In this document: one piece after another, positions 17,174 through 26,820 of the stretch
Layout: each line of letters starts with the position of its first letter
Numbering within the stretch: the stretch's first letter is position 1
Source of the DNA: JAMWCX01 sp964352425
Lineage (GTDB): Bacteria; Omnitrophota; Gorgyraeia; 2-01-FULL-45-10
DNA: 64,000 nucleotides
NCBI GenBank assembly: GCA_964352425.1
Contig: CAYGRZ010000004.1
Coordinates: forward strand, 12,620-76,619
Reading direction: 5' to 3'
Notes under the pieces: generated by a model
The model's database searches: none
What the model was told of the DNA's origin: nothing
What the model saw: the letters and a program-made list of their open reading frames with translations, nothing else
Program-made: the position numbers and the translations under genes

Positions 17174-20100
17174 TTACATGGACCGCAGCGCGGCGAGCTC
17201 GGCCTCGTATTTCGCGTGGGCGTCGTTCAGATTGGCCGGCGTGATGGAAGCAAGCCCCTCGAGCAGCATCTTTACCAGGTCGTCCTTCGTGAACATCTCA
17301 CCGTTGCTATTCCGCCCTGCCCGGTTCAGCGCCATAAGGATCTTATCCGGATCCCGGTTGAACCCGATATTGAGCAATATGTTATAGAGGGCGGTCGGCG
17401 ACATCGGCTTCTCGACCTTTATGATTGCACTCATGGGCCCGTCGAGCACATTCTTCCTCTTTTCGTCGCTCTTCGCCTTCATCGCATCGTTCACTCTCTT
17501 GATGATGGGCTTAAGCCTCGTCTCGATTGCCGAGAACGTGTCATTCCCTGTCGCGGCGACGATCGCGAGCTTCTTGCCCGACTTCTCCGCGTCTTTGATA
17601 ATTTCATTGATCTGGTCTTCGGTATCCTGGTCGAGAAGATTCGTGCCCTTTCCCCTGAACTCCGTGACCGAGCCGCCGAGGTATTTATTGATGACGACAC
17701 CGACCTTCTGGACGACCTGCTGGGCAGCGGGATCGATCGCCGTATCATAGAGGAGTATGATTTTGGTATTGTCGGCGATCGACTTATCGAACCACATCGG
17801 CCCGATCGTATTACGGAGAGCGGCCGCGTCGTCGTCCGCTTCCTTCCGGAGCGCGGCCAGGCGGCCCGCTTCCGCAGGCGTCCGGGCAGGCGGTTCCGTC
17901 GAAGCGCCTATACCGATACCCGACAGTTCCCCGGGAGCCGGAAGCGCCGGTACCGAGGGCTGCGGAGTCTGGCCTGCTTCCTCATCATACGCGGGTTCTG
18001 CCGTTTCAGGCTTTACCTCTTCGGGCGTTTGGGCCTCGAGTCCCTTAAGCCTCGCTATCTCCTTATCGAGCGGGGCGACATTGACCGCGCCCTCCTGGCG
18101 CAGGCGTTCGGTGACCTCTTCAGTGATGCTGACGAGATCCGCCGGCGTCCTGCCCTCGAATATCGTGGTGAGCTTTTCGCTCGTATTGGACCAGCGCACG
18201 AGCGCGGTCCTGCCGTCCTTGAGCTGTATCTTGAAGCCTGAAACGGTCACAAATCCATCGTCTTTGGGCTGTATCGTATAATCGTTCTCTTTTTTCGCGT
18301 CGCTATAGGCCTTAAGGTCGTTCTTGAACCGCTCCTTCATCCACGCGCCGATCTTTTTCGCCGTGGCTATTTTGATAGCATTCGGTATATCGGCCGTCAC
18401 CTCGCGGCTTGAATACGCGGGCGGGAACTTATCGAAAAGCTCCGCAAGCTCGTAGCGCTCCTTGCCGGGCTGAAGCTTGAGCGCAGGCGCCTCATAACGG
18501 CTTATCGTCTCGCGTATGTTCATGAGCGTCACGAAGCCGGAAATGGCGCAGTCGCATACCCTCGACGGATAAGCCTTTGATATGTGGAAGAAGTTGTGGC
18601 CCGACGCCTCCGCCGTGAAGTACGTGCGTTTCAGATTGTCAAAATTCTTCATGAACGCCGCATCGTTCCTGAGTTCCGGCTTACCTGCCACGAACTTTTC
18701 GAGCTCGGCGATCCGGTTCTGCATAAAACCGAGCTGCGGCGGATAACCCGTCGTGATGAAGTACCCTTCGATGATATTCCTGTCCGTTATGCCTGCCCCG
18801 GCCTGCAGCTGGGCGTTGATAGTGTTGATGAGGTTTAAGAGCTTCGAGTTTGCCCTGACATCGCAGACGATCCTGATGGGCTCGGCACCCGTCTGCACAA
18901 GCCGCATCATGACCTCCTGATTAGACGGGTTTATAAGGAAGCGCTGGTAATACGGCAGCGTCATCTCGAAGGCCGGGATAGCGCGGCCGGTCTCGTCGAT
19001 GGCCGATATCCTGTCCGCGTCGCCGTCGAACACCGCGCCGAAGGCGCGCGGGGTGATCGGGCTGACAGGGTTCGCGTTAATGAGCTTCACCAGCCTCTGC
19101 GTCGGCTCAAGGGCTTCCGGAAGCGACGGGTCCCATATGCCGCGCCCCATATTGCCGTCGGGAGCCATGTTCAGCATGACGGCTATCCTGCGCGCTCCGC
19201 CGTCCCACTCTTTCTTTATTGCCGCAATAAGATCGGGCTCTTTCGTCTTGTCCATGTCGATGATCTTGAAACCTCTCTTTTCCAATAGCGCCGTGATGAT
19301 AGGCCCCGCGGCGCCGGCCCTCGGATCGATGACCACTATCTCGTCCTTGAGGGTGGCGGGAAGCGTCTCGTTCAGCATATTCACGACGTACTGTTCTATA
19401 CCGCCCGTCTGGGTTACAGAACCGGCCGGCACATCGGTACGGACGACCGACCTCTGCTTATACAGGTCTGCGAGCTTCTCCGCATAAAGGGGCTCGAGGA
19501 CCTTGTTGCCGAGATCGACCTTTATCTTGAAACCGTTCTTCTCCTTAGGGCCGTGGCTGCCCGAAACCTGGACCATGAACTTGTAGCCGCCGCTGTTCTC
19601 GGTCGCCATAAGGTTGTGCGCGCCTGTCGTGAGGAGGTCCGGTGCATATTCGACATTAACGCCCACCGATGAGATGCCGAGCGCCATGCAATACCTTGAT
19701 ATAGGCGTGTGAAGACGTATGTCGCCGGTAAGGAGCGCCTTGTCGCCCGGTTTCGCATGATAGGTGCCGAGGAGCTTTCCGACAAGGTACATGTTGGCCG
19801 GAGTAAGGTTGGCCTCGATGGTCTTGCCCATTACTTTGATAGGCTGGGCATTACCCCTGACGTCATACCCATTGCCGAAGCCGAATATGTCCTCCGGCAG
19901 CTTCGCGGTGGTTTCACTCAGGTTAGATTCGAAATATTTGATGAGGTCCTGTTTCGGCATCGCGACTATCGTCTTGTATGCCTGCGGCAACCCGTCTATA
20001 GCGAGCTTGAAATTCGCCTCTAATTCTGACATTCCGTCTCTCATCAGGAGTGCCTTTCTTACATCATACGTGGACCATTTCGCCTCGATCTGCGCTTCGG

Positions 20101-23100
20101 ATAATTTTCGATTTTCAATATGCGCCTTCTCATGCCTGAGCGCTTGAACTATTTTACCCACGCCATCGGGTAAAGACAAGAGATATAATAGGTCCTCCTC
20201 GTCCAGATAGGCGACGCGCCTGCCGATGCCGGGATGGAATACCATGTCCGTCGCAACCTCACGTTTTTCAAGTTCTTTCGTAAGCCCTTTCACGATAACA
20301 ACGCCGATGTTGATCGCCGGCAGTTCGGCCATGAGTTTGCTCAAGTTCCTTTCCTGAATCTCGCTGAGCTGCTGCGTAGGCGCGGAGAAGGGGATATCTA
20401 TCTCACCCGGCCCGGAAAGGTCGGGCTGTTTCGCCAGGTAAAGGGTATAGACACTGTCTCTTGCGCGGAACCGCGCGCCGAGGGCCGCGTTCGCGCTTCT
20501 TTCATCTTCGTTTATTGTGCCGGCCGTAAGGCCCCGCGTGCCATGCTCGGCTTCCGTCAGGGCGCCGCCGGCCCCGCGTATCGCGCCGACGGCGCCGGAG
20601 GCGATAAGTTCGCTCTGCGGCGCCCAACTGCCGAAATACTTTTCCAGCATCGAATAGTCGCCCCGGCTCGCAGCATCTAAATCCATAAGATTCTTTCTCC
20701 TGCGCTCATCGGTACGCTTATAGTTTATCCTCTTTTGGGCCTGCGAGAACGTGAATCCGCCCAGGCCGGGGTTGGGAAGGCTGAAGAATCCCCCCGGCAC
20801 ATTCTTGACCTTGCTCCACACCAATTCGGGATCGAGCAAGATATCTGAATGTTCATCGCGGAGGGCATTATACACCACTTCCGCTATGTTATCTTTCGCC
20901 GTATCGCTGAGCGCGGACAGATGGAGCGGGAGCGCTTTGACACCGTCTTTCCTGACTTCATTGGGTATCCCCGCACCATTCGCCAAATACCATCCGAGCG
21001 TATCATTGATATTGGGATAGACATCCAACAATACTGCCCACCTGCCCATATCGCTCAGATAGTCATTGATCATCGCCTTTATCCCTTTGTCAAATTTAAA
21101 AGGCAGGAAGATGGAGCTTCTTGAGATCATGACATTGTACCCTCCGCCCGGGGTACCGATGCGGACCGTATTGACATTTTCATCACTGCGCACATTGATG
21201 CTCGTCGTGCTCACTTCAGGGAAGAAGTTGGATATCCTTATATACCCCCGCTTATAGGCGCCCCTGCTGAATGTCACCCTGTCCCAGCGGAAAGCGGCAT
21301 CCAACACATGCGTCCTGGGCGGCACTCTCCATACCTTTCCCTTCGGGACGTAGATGGCAACGTTGGACATCACGATCCGGTCAGAGTCTTCCGGTATCTC
21401 TATGCTTCCGCCCCCTATTACGCGAACGTTGTCTATAAGGTATACCGCATTCCTATTCTTCACTATCAGGTTCTTGCCGACCTCGAGGTTCGTATTGATG
21501 AGGTTCTGGTTGGATTCTTTCGGGATCTGCATACTCATCCGGCCTTCCGGATTAAAAGCGATATACTCGAATAATTGATGGACGGGCGTCAGGTGGCCCG
21601 TATCCTGCCAGATATGGCCTTCGCCGAAATCGAAGCAATACAGCCTCGTCCTGTCTTCTTTCTCAATGTCAAACAAGTTGTCAAACACCTTCTTCAGCTC
21701 ACGCCAGTCATCCAGATCGATCTTCCCCTTTTCGCCGGCGATCTCAACGGTAGGCACCATCCCTTCCCACGTCTTCATATCACAGAACCTCGACTGGTAG
21801 GCCACGGTCATGTAGCTTACAGGAAGGGCATCCAGGCCGCAGTAATCTAAGTTGTACCTGGCAAGGGTCTTGCTATTTCTCCTAGAAAATTCCTTCGTTA
21901 CCTTGACCGCGAATTCTTTGTGAAGGATCTCGCCGAATGGGTTCTTATAAAGAGAACCCTTGTCTTCATTCAAATGCGCGATCTGGATGATCTTGAGGTC
22001 ATCCTTGCACTTCTCCCAGAAACCGCTCATTTCATAGGCCCTGCGATGGCCCTTCGGATATGCGGTGTATATGCCGAGCTCCTGCAGGTTCTCCGCCTTG
22101 ATGCGTTGCCTGATCTTCGCCAGCCCCTCGGAGTTAAGTACGTCCGAAAGCTTTTTCCTCAATGCCTCGTTTGCCATAATTGTATTCCACGCTTCTTTGA
22201 GATCACTCTTTCCTGAGATCTCCTGAACCGCCTGATCCAGCATCTGCAGCTCTGTCGCTGTATCGATGAGCTGAACACGGGAACCTGAAGTGAGGACGGC
22301 GAACTTACCCGCTATCGCCGGATCCTGCAGAAGTTCCGGAAGATTTGACTTGCCGAGCCACGTGTAATTATCCGACGCGGACCATATCAGCACTTGATCC
22401 CGCAATTCTTTGGGCATCATCTTGAGCATGGTGAGGTCGACTATGAGGTTAAGCATCCTGGCATCGAGCCCCCTGACAAAGGTCCAGAGGCCTGAATGGA
22501 GTCTCCCCAGGGTCTCATTCCCTGCGCGTGTCTTAAGACCGCCGTCCGTGATGACAACAACGATCTCATTGAGCATCTGCTTATAGAATGCCGCCCACTC
22601 ATCGTCCGTCAATGAGGGAACCTTCTTCATCAGGAAATCCTCATACCTGGCGATACCCATCTTCTCCAAGGCGGCTTTATTAAGTTCAAAATACATGCGC
22701 AACATATTATTTGTGAACGCGGGGAAGTCGTGCTTGCGTTCTTCACTGTCCTCAACGGCGAGAACCGGCCGTATTCTGCCTTTCGATATTCTCAGAAGTT
22801 CGGCATCTGCCCTGGCATAGAGGTCGGGGGATTCTTCGTTCATCTGCTTAATATTGGTAAGCGAGTAGGCTTCTACCGTCCCCTCGTAGATCTGGTTCAA
22901 TGTCGCGTAGACTTCCGCTATGAACTGACCAATGTTCTCCACCTTGATCTGCGGGCTGTCCTTGACCGCGTCCCAACCAAGCCGTTTCTGGCCTGCCCTA
23001 TCGGGTTCCGCTAGATCAGGCATACTGACGCCACCCGCTGCTATGTCCCATTTGCCGTTGTTCTTATACGCGACAACTGATGGATTTCCTCTATTACGCA

Positions 23101-25144
23101 TCATGAAGCCGTTCACCCTCTCCCACTCGGCCCAGTCAACTTGTGCTCCGCCAGAGAAATATTCGTCCGCCGGCTGCACTATCCCGATCTCCGGCGCCTG
23201 AGCAGCTAACGCGTACGTTTCGTTGAAAGCCCGCTTGAACGGGCTCGAGGACATGATAGCGTCGATGCGAGTCTTGCGCACCTCCGGCTCCACGTTGAGC
23301 GTGGCAGCCAGATTTTCGCACGCGACCTTGTACGCGTTAGACATGAAGTCCCTGTCGTGCGGGATATGTTGCTCGCTGGCATACTTGATCTTCTTCTGCA
23401 GCCATAGTTTCACCTGCAGGTAGACAGCTTCCTCTATAAACCTGTCCATCCTCCCTTTGAGGTAGGGCCCATAAACCTGTTCGAAGCCTTCGGGGTCCGC
23501 TTGCTCGAACGCGACGCCGTATGTCGCCGGCAGCGGCGCGAGCATCCCCTGCTTCGTATCCTGCGGGGCGCCGACGAGGATCTCCTCGAACGGCGTGCGC
23601 TGGTTGGTCAGTATCTGGATATAGTTGGTCGGGACGTCCTTGGTGATCGACGGGCAGACGACGATATATGAGACATCCTGTTTTTCCAGGAGCTTCGCGA
23701 TGCCTTCCGAGTGGAACCCTCCGGTGACGAGCACCGCTATTTTCTGGCCGGCCTTCTCCATACCGTTCAACGTATTTTCGACGAGCGCCTTGTCGCGCTT
23801 GATCGCGATATAGTAGAACTCTTCCAGCTTCGAAACGGCATCCGCGACGGTATCGCTCGGCTCATCGAGTTCGTAGGCCAGGCCGTACTGGATGATCTTG
23901 TCCTTTATAAAGGAGCCGAATGCCTCATGGGTAAACTCCTCCTTGTGGGTCTTGTAATATTCGAAATCGTCATTGAGGAGCTTTATGCTGACGAGGCCCA
24001 GCAGGGTATCTATGTGGCGGGAAAGCTTCTCGAGGGTGCGCTGGTCGTCATTCTGGAAGAGCTTCTCCTTGATGGCCGTCTCCAGTTTTTTGATCTCCTT
24101 GAAGAGCTCTTCGTTCTCTATCTTTGAATAGACGCTGTTGTAGATGATATAGTTGTAGAGGTTCGGGTAATCCTTCATCAGGTCGATACCGTTCCTGGTG
24201 GCGAGGTTCCTTACGTATACGTAGTATTCGGCGGACGACACCTTGCCGACCTTGAACGCGATAGACTGGTTGACGAGTTCCGTGAGGACATCCTTGGTTA
24301 TACGTTTCGACAGGTCATCGATGAGGGCGCTGCGCTCCTTGTCGGTCACGTCAAAATCGATCTTCTTCTCGTAGACAAGGACATTGATGAGCTTGAAGAG
24401 GTTATCGTACTCGCGCAGGTTTATCCTGTACTTCTCGGCCTCTGCCTGCAGAAAGCGGATATAGTCGTTGAACGGCAGCTTCTTGGATTCATATTCCGCG
24501 GCTTTCGCGTCCATCGCCCTGAGGTCTTCATTATAGATATAGCCTTTGAGCGTATTGAGGAGCGACTTGATCTGGTTAAAATATTTTTCGGTCTGTTCTT
24601 TGAGAGGATAGCTGGAGGTGAACGCGTTCAGGTTCTCGATGTAATATTCGCGCGTTTCGGCGCCGAAAAGCTTGATTGGAAGGTCAGTGGTGATCGAAAG
24701 GAATTCGGGGCCGGTGATCTCGCCCTTCTTCATGAAGTAGCTGGCGACCTCCTTGCGGACCTCGGCATCGGGGAATGACTTGAACCACGACGTGTCGATG
24801 AGCCCGTCCGCACCCTCAACCGATACAAAGCTCAAATTGTCGTTCTTTATCAGCGTTTCGATGATCTTCGCGATATTTGACTGTGCCTCGAAATTGCAAT
24901 GGGCGTCCTGGATATGGACTATGAGCATGCCGCTCTTTCCGGTGAACTTGGACTTGACGAGGCCGCAATCCCTCGGAATGATGATCTTTTCCGGATCGGT
25001 AACACCCTCTTTGGAGGCAGCCGTCTCGCTCTCAGTCCCTGCCGGGACCGCGAACGCTATGCTCGAAAGGACAAATGACTGCACGATCACGACGCTGATA
25101 ATCTTCAATAATACTTTACGCGTGCGCATTGATTCGATCACCAT
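17174..25144 (-). CDS. Giant multidomain protein A (2,656 residues): ChaN/TIKI-like, possible nucleotidyltransferase, HExxH, phosphohexomutase
   Basis: A continuous frame without gaps. An N-terminal hydrophobic segment (about 11-33) looks like a signal peptide or anchor. Residues about 72-615 are related to the N-terminal domain of the neighbouring 12,491-codon gene. Residues about 670-1310 look like a sugar-1-phosphate nucleotidyltransferase with a beta-helix. An HExxH motif lies at His1671-His1675. Residues about 1760-2360 are an alpha-D-phosphohexomutase with all four hallmark loops. About 200 further unrecognised residues end the protein. ATG 25144 follows GAGAGGGG. It is transcribed from its own candidate promoter and closes with an intrinsic terminator. 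The combination of export signal and metabolic enzyme domains is odd: phosphohexomutases are normally cytosolic, so either the N-terminus is only an anchor or the domains work outside the cytoplasm. Confidence 0.9.
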   Translation of the reverse strand: MVIESMRTRKVLLKIISVVIVQSFVLSSIAFAVPAGTESETAASKEGVTDPEKIIIPRDCGLVKSKFTGKSGMLIVHIQDAHCNFEAQSNIAKIIETLIKNDNLSFVSVEGADGLIDTSWFKSFPDAEVRKEVASYFMKKGEITGPEFLSITTDLPIKLFGAETREYYIENLNAFTSSYPLKEQTEKYFNQIKSLLNTLKGYIYNEDLRAMDAKAAEYESKKLPFNDYIRFLQAEAEKYRINLREYDNLFKLINVLVYEKKIDFDVTDKERSALIDDLSKRITKDVLTELVNQSIAFKVGKVSSAEYYVYVRNLATRNGIDLMKDYPNLYNYIIYNSVYSKIENEELFKEIKKLETAIKEKLFQNDDQRTLEKLSRHIDTLLGLVSIKLLNDDFEYYKTHKEEFTHEAFGSFIKDKIIQYGLAYELDEPSDTVADAVSKLEEFYYIAIKRDKALVENTLNGMEKAGQKIAVLVTGGFHSEGIAKLLEKQDVSYIVVCPSITKDVPTNYIQILTNQRTPFEEILVGAPQDTKQGMLAPLPATYGVAFEQADPEGFEQVYGPYLKGRMDRFIEEAVYLQVKLWLQKKIKYASEQHIPHDRDFMSNAYKVACENLAATLNVEPEVRKTRIDAIMSSSPFKRAFNETYALAAQAPEIGIVQPADEYFSGGAQVDWAEWERVNGFMMRNRGNPSVVAYKNNGKWDIAAGGVSMPDLAEPDRAGQKRLGWDAVKDSPQIKVENIGQFIAEVYATLNQIYEGTVEAYSLTNIKQMNEESPDLYARADAELLRISKGRIRPVLAVEDSEERKHDFPAFTNNMLRMYFELNKAALEKMGIARYEDFLMKKVPSLTDDEWAAFYKQMLNEIVVVITDGGLKTRAGNETLGRLHSGLWTFVRGLDARMLNLIVDLTMLKMMPKELRDQVLIWSASDNYTWLGKSNLPELLQDPAIAGKFAVLTSGSRVQLIDTATELQMLDQAVQEISGKSDLKEAWNTIMANEALRKKLSDVLNSEGLAKIRQRIKAENLQELGIYTAYPKGHRRAYEMSGFWEKCKDDLKIIQIAHLNEDKGSLYKNPFGEILHKEFAVKVTKEFSRRNSKTLARYNLDYCGLDALPVSYMTVAYQSRFCDMKTWEGMVPTVEIAGEKGKIDLDDWRELKKVFDNLFDIEKEDRTRLYCFDFGEGHIWQDTGHLTPVHQLFEYIAFNPEGRMSMQIPKESNQNLINTNLEVGKNLIVKNRNAVYLIDNVRVIGGGSIEIPEDSDRIVMSNVAIYVPKGKVWRVPPRTHVLDAAFRWDRVTFSRGAYKRGYIRISNFFPEVSTTSINVRSDENVNTVRIGTPGGGYNVMISRSSIFLPFKFDKGIKAMINDYLSDMGRWAVLLDVYPNINDTLGWYLANGAGIPNEVRKDGVKALPLHLSALSDTAKDNIAEVVYNALRDEHSDILLDPELVWSKVKNVPGGFFSLPNPGLGGFTFSQAQKRINYKRTDERRRKNLMDLDAASRGDYSMLEKYFGSWAPQSELIASGAVGAIRGAGGALTEAEHGTRGLTAGTINEDERSANAALGARFRARDSVYTLYLAKQPDLSGPGEIDIPFSAPTQQLSEIQERNLSKLMAELPAINIGVVIVKGLTKELEKREVATDMVFHPGIGRRVAYLDEEDLLYLLSLPDGVGKIVQALRHEKAHIENRKLSEAQIEAKWSTYDVRKALLMRDGMSELEANFKLAIDGLPQAYKTIVAMPKQDLIKYFESNLSETTAKLPEDIFGFGNGYDVRGNAQPIKVMGKTIEANLTPANMYLVGKLLGTYHAKPGDKALLTGDIRLHTPISRYCMALGISSVGVNVEYAPDLLTTGAHNLMATENSGGYKFMVQVSGSHGPKEKNGFKIKVDLGNKVLEPLYAEKLADLYKQRSVVRTDVPAGSVTQTGGIEQYVVNMLNETLPATLKDEIVVIDPRAGAAGPIITALLEKRGFKIIDMDKTKEPDLIAAIKKEWDGGARRIAVMLNMAPDGNMGRGIWDPSLPEALEPTQRLVKLINANPVSPITPRAFGAVFDGDADRISAIDETGRAIPAFEMTLPYYQRFLINPSNQEVMMRLVQTGAEPIRIVCDVRANSKLLNLINTINAQLQAGAGITDRNIIEGYFITTGYPPQLGFMQNRIAELEKFVAGKPELRNDAAFMKNFDNLKRTYFTAEASGHNFFHISKAYPSRVCDCAISGFVTLMNIRETISRYEAPALKLQPGKERYELAELFDKFPPAYSSREVTADIPNAIKIATAKKIGAWMKERFKNDLKAYSDAKKENDYTIQPKDDGFVTVSGFKIQLKDGRTALVRWSNTSEKLTTIFEGRTPADLVSITEEVTERLRQEGAVNVAPLDKEIARLKGLEAQTPEEVKPETAEPAYDEEAGQTPQPSVPALPAPGELSGIGIGASTEPPARTPAEAGRLAALRKEADDDAAALRNTIGPMWFDKSIADNTKIILLYDTAIDPAAQQVVQKVGVVINKYLGGSVTEFRGKGTNLLDQDTEDQINEIIKDAEKSGKKLAIVAATGNDTFSAIETRLKPIIKRVNDAMKAKSDEKRKNVLDGPMSAIIKVEKPMSPTALYNILLNIGFNRDPDKILMALNRAGRNSNGEMFTKDDLVKMLLEGLASITPANLNDAHAKYEAELAALRSM
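18060..19860 (-). other. Domain of giant A: alpha-D-phosphohexomutase (phosphoglucomutase/phosphomannomutase family)
   Basis: Residues about 1760-2360. The phosphoserine loop is VQVSGSHGPKEKNGFKI with Ser1863. The metal loop is FDGDADR at Asp2040-Asp2042-Asp2044. The sugar loop is TAEASGHNFF. The phosphate-binding loop is RWSNTSEK. All four functional loops are kept, in the right order and spacing, so activity is likely. This family interconverts hexose-6- and hexose-1-phosphates. It could feed the preceding nucleotidyltransferase-like domain. Confidence 0.85.
21220..23150 (-). other. Domain of giant A: possible sugar-1-phosphate nucleotidyltransferase with left-handed beta-helix
   Basis: Residues about 665-1310. 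GGLKTRAGNETLGRLHSGLW resembles the nucleotide-binding loop (GGLGTRxG...K) of pyrophosphorylases, and the layout recalls UDP-sugar or fucose-1-phosphate pyrophosphorylases. A later block (about 1212-1308) with NLIVKNRNAVYLID and SNVAIYVPKGKVW has the short repeating strands of a beta-helix. The catalytic loop is not canonical, so a degenerate or different enzyme is possible. Confidence 0.35.
23300..24930 (-). other. Domain of giant A: ChaN/TIKI (TraB-GumN) superfamily-like
   Basis: Residues about 72-615. The opening HIQDAHCNFEAQSNI recalls the GExHDN..HH..Q start of ChaN-type proteins. FVSVEGADGLIDTS and the late VLVTGGFHSEGIAKLL fit the Glu-rich strand and the G-x-x-H-x(3-5)-G motif of the superfamily. 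Family members bind haem or act as metal-dependent proteases (TIKI). A long helical insertion lies between these motifs. The domain aligns by eye with the start of the larger giant protein. Confidence 0.45.
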
Positions 25145-25172
25145 AAACCCCTCTCTTATAATATATACAGTG

Positions 25173-25201
25173 AATATACCATAGATAGCATATCAGTACA
25201 A
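25173..25201 (-). promoter_or_regulatory. Candidate extended -10 promoter of giant gene A
   Basis: Minus strand: TATATT at 25173-25178, preceded by TGG (extended -10), with a weak -35 TTGTAC at 25196-25201 and a 17-bp spacer. The predicted start near 25166 gives a leader of about 22 nt containing GAGAGGGG. The -35 touches the left arm of the inverted repeat at 25200-25303. Confidence 0.45.
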
Positions 25202-25303
25202 TTTATGTAGCCCACCCCCGCCCTCTAAAAGGCTGCTTGGCGGGCCCTAAAGAAGGCGGAGGCGGCTTGGGGGGTAATCTCCATTTCCCCTGCTACATAA
25301 ATT
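25200..25303. repeat. Inverted repeat in the gap between the two giant genes
   Basis: Perfect 12-bp arms AATTTATGTAGC (25200-25211) and GCTACATAAATT (25292-25303) flank about 80 bp of strongly G/C-skewed sequence. The 239-bp gap (25145-25383) holds no gene. The element could be a repeat family member or form part of the 3' end of the larger giant transcript, for which no classic terminator is visible. Confidence 0.5.
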
Positions 25304-25383
25304 CCGCGCTCAGGGGTGCTTGGCGGCTCCCTGACGCGTCAAAGATCAATATCAAACTGCTGACTCCCGAATGCCGACCAATC

Positions 25384-26820
25384 TTATGCCGAGCTACGGA
25401 TCAAGGCTATGCCGTCCCAGTATGCCCTGAGCTCCGTTCCGTAGTTGAGCGGCAGTATCGGCGGCATGAAGTTATATATATCGCCATTCTTGGTGACGCC
25501 CGGAGGCAGCTGGCCTTCCGCGACTGCACCCGTTACCATCAGGAAGAGCGCCTCGTACGAATTGATCGCCGGCACGACCTTCACGCCGTTCATCTCGATC
25601 TCTTCGGCGACGAGCACCTTTTCTCCGGCGGACGTGGGCTTTCCAAGTTCTGAGGCCTCTGCAGTGATACCGATATTGCCCATACTCTTCTCGTCCAGGC
25701 CTGCGGCATCTACTACATCCGCCCTGATGTCGGCGTATGACCGGTCCTTCTTATTGATGAGTTTGATATCATTGACATTGCCCGTGTAACCGGATGCCGC
25801 GATAAAGGAGCGCGCTGCTTCCTCTGTCTTATATATATCTCCATAGATGAAGCAATTGACGACCTCTCCTCCGGCCTGTTTGCCTAGCGCTTCGGCCCTG
25901 TTCATGCCCTTGCCGAAGCGTATGTTGGACATGGCCATCTTCTCTGTCGTCGCCATGGCGAATTTCTTAACCGCGCTCCGGGCCATCAAGCTCTTGAGGG
26001 AGGAGGCGTCCGGAAGCTCCATAGGCCTGTATGCCTTCGTCTTCGTAGCGAGCTCGTCCCTCCGCTTCTCGACGATCGACGTTACTGTGTCGTGTAACCG
26101 CTGCCGCAGGGCAGGGTCCTTGGCTGCTGCCATGCTCGCTGCATCCAGGAGATTGTCCCAGTCCATCTTTTCTGTTCCCGGCAGCATGGCCTTGATCGCC
26201 TCGGCGATCTCCTGCCTCGTCGCATCATCGATACCGGCCATCGCGAATATCACGTCATAGGCGCGGGCCAGCCTGATCGAGGCGATGTCCTGCTTGAATT
26301 CCGCGGATGTTATCTGGCTTACGGGCATCGTACCGTCAAGGAGTATGCGGGCGGGGCTTCCTTCTGAAGCCATCTTCCTGAGCTCTTCCTCGCCCGTAAC
26401 ACTGACGACCCTGGTCCCGGTGCCGTACGCGCGCCCAACCGCCTCCACCGTTTCGGCGGACGCGCCAGCCAGGCCGATGATGAATGCCGCAGCGCTGACT
26501 TTCGCCGGCTTCGGGAGCGGGAGGCCTTCGGCGGGTTCTTTCATCTCAACTGTCTCTTCCAACCGGTGTATGAGATCGCCGACATATCCTTCGCCCGATG
26601 GCTCCCGCGCAGATTCCATCATAAGCGCCGTTTTGACCGCCTGGTCGGTGATGTACCTTTCATTCACCGTCACGGGCGCAGGGCGCATCCTGTCAAGCTG
26701 TTTCCATATGACGTATGCCGCGGCGGCCGCGGCACCGATCGCAAGCACCATCCACGGCGGGAGCGCCAGATAGACGAATATCCCGAGAAGAATGAACGAA
26801 CCGGCTTCCACGAGCCTCGG
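25384..26820 (-). other. C-terminal region of giant B: TM helix pair and unrecognised domain
   Basis: A hydrophobic hairpin (about 12013-12055, with GIFVYLALPPWMVLAIGAAA) is followed by an alpha/beta domain of about 430 residues. It contains VRF-like strands and a MSNIRFGKGMNRAEALGKQA segment. It belongs to no family I recognise. The chain ends at TAA 25384-25386. Confidence 0.5.
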
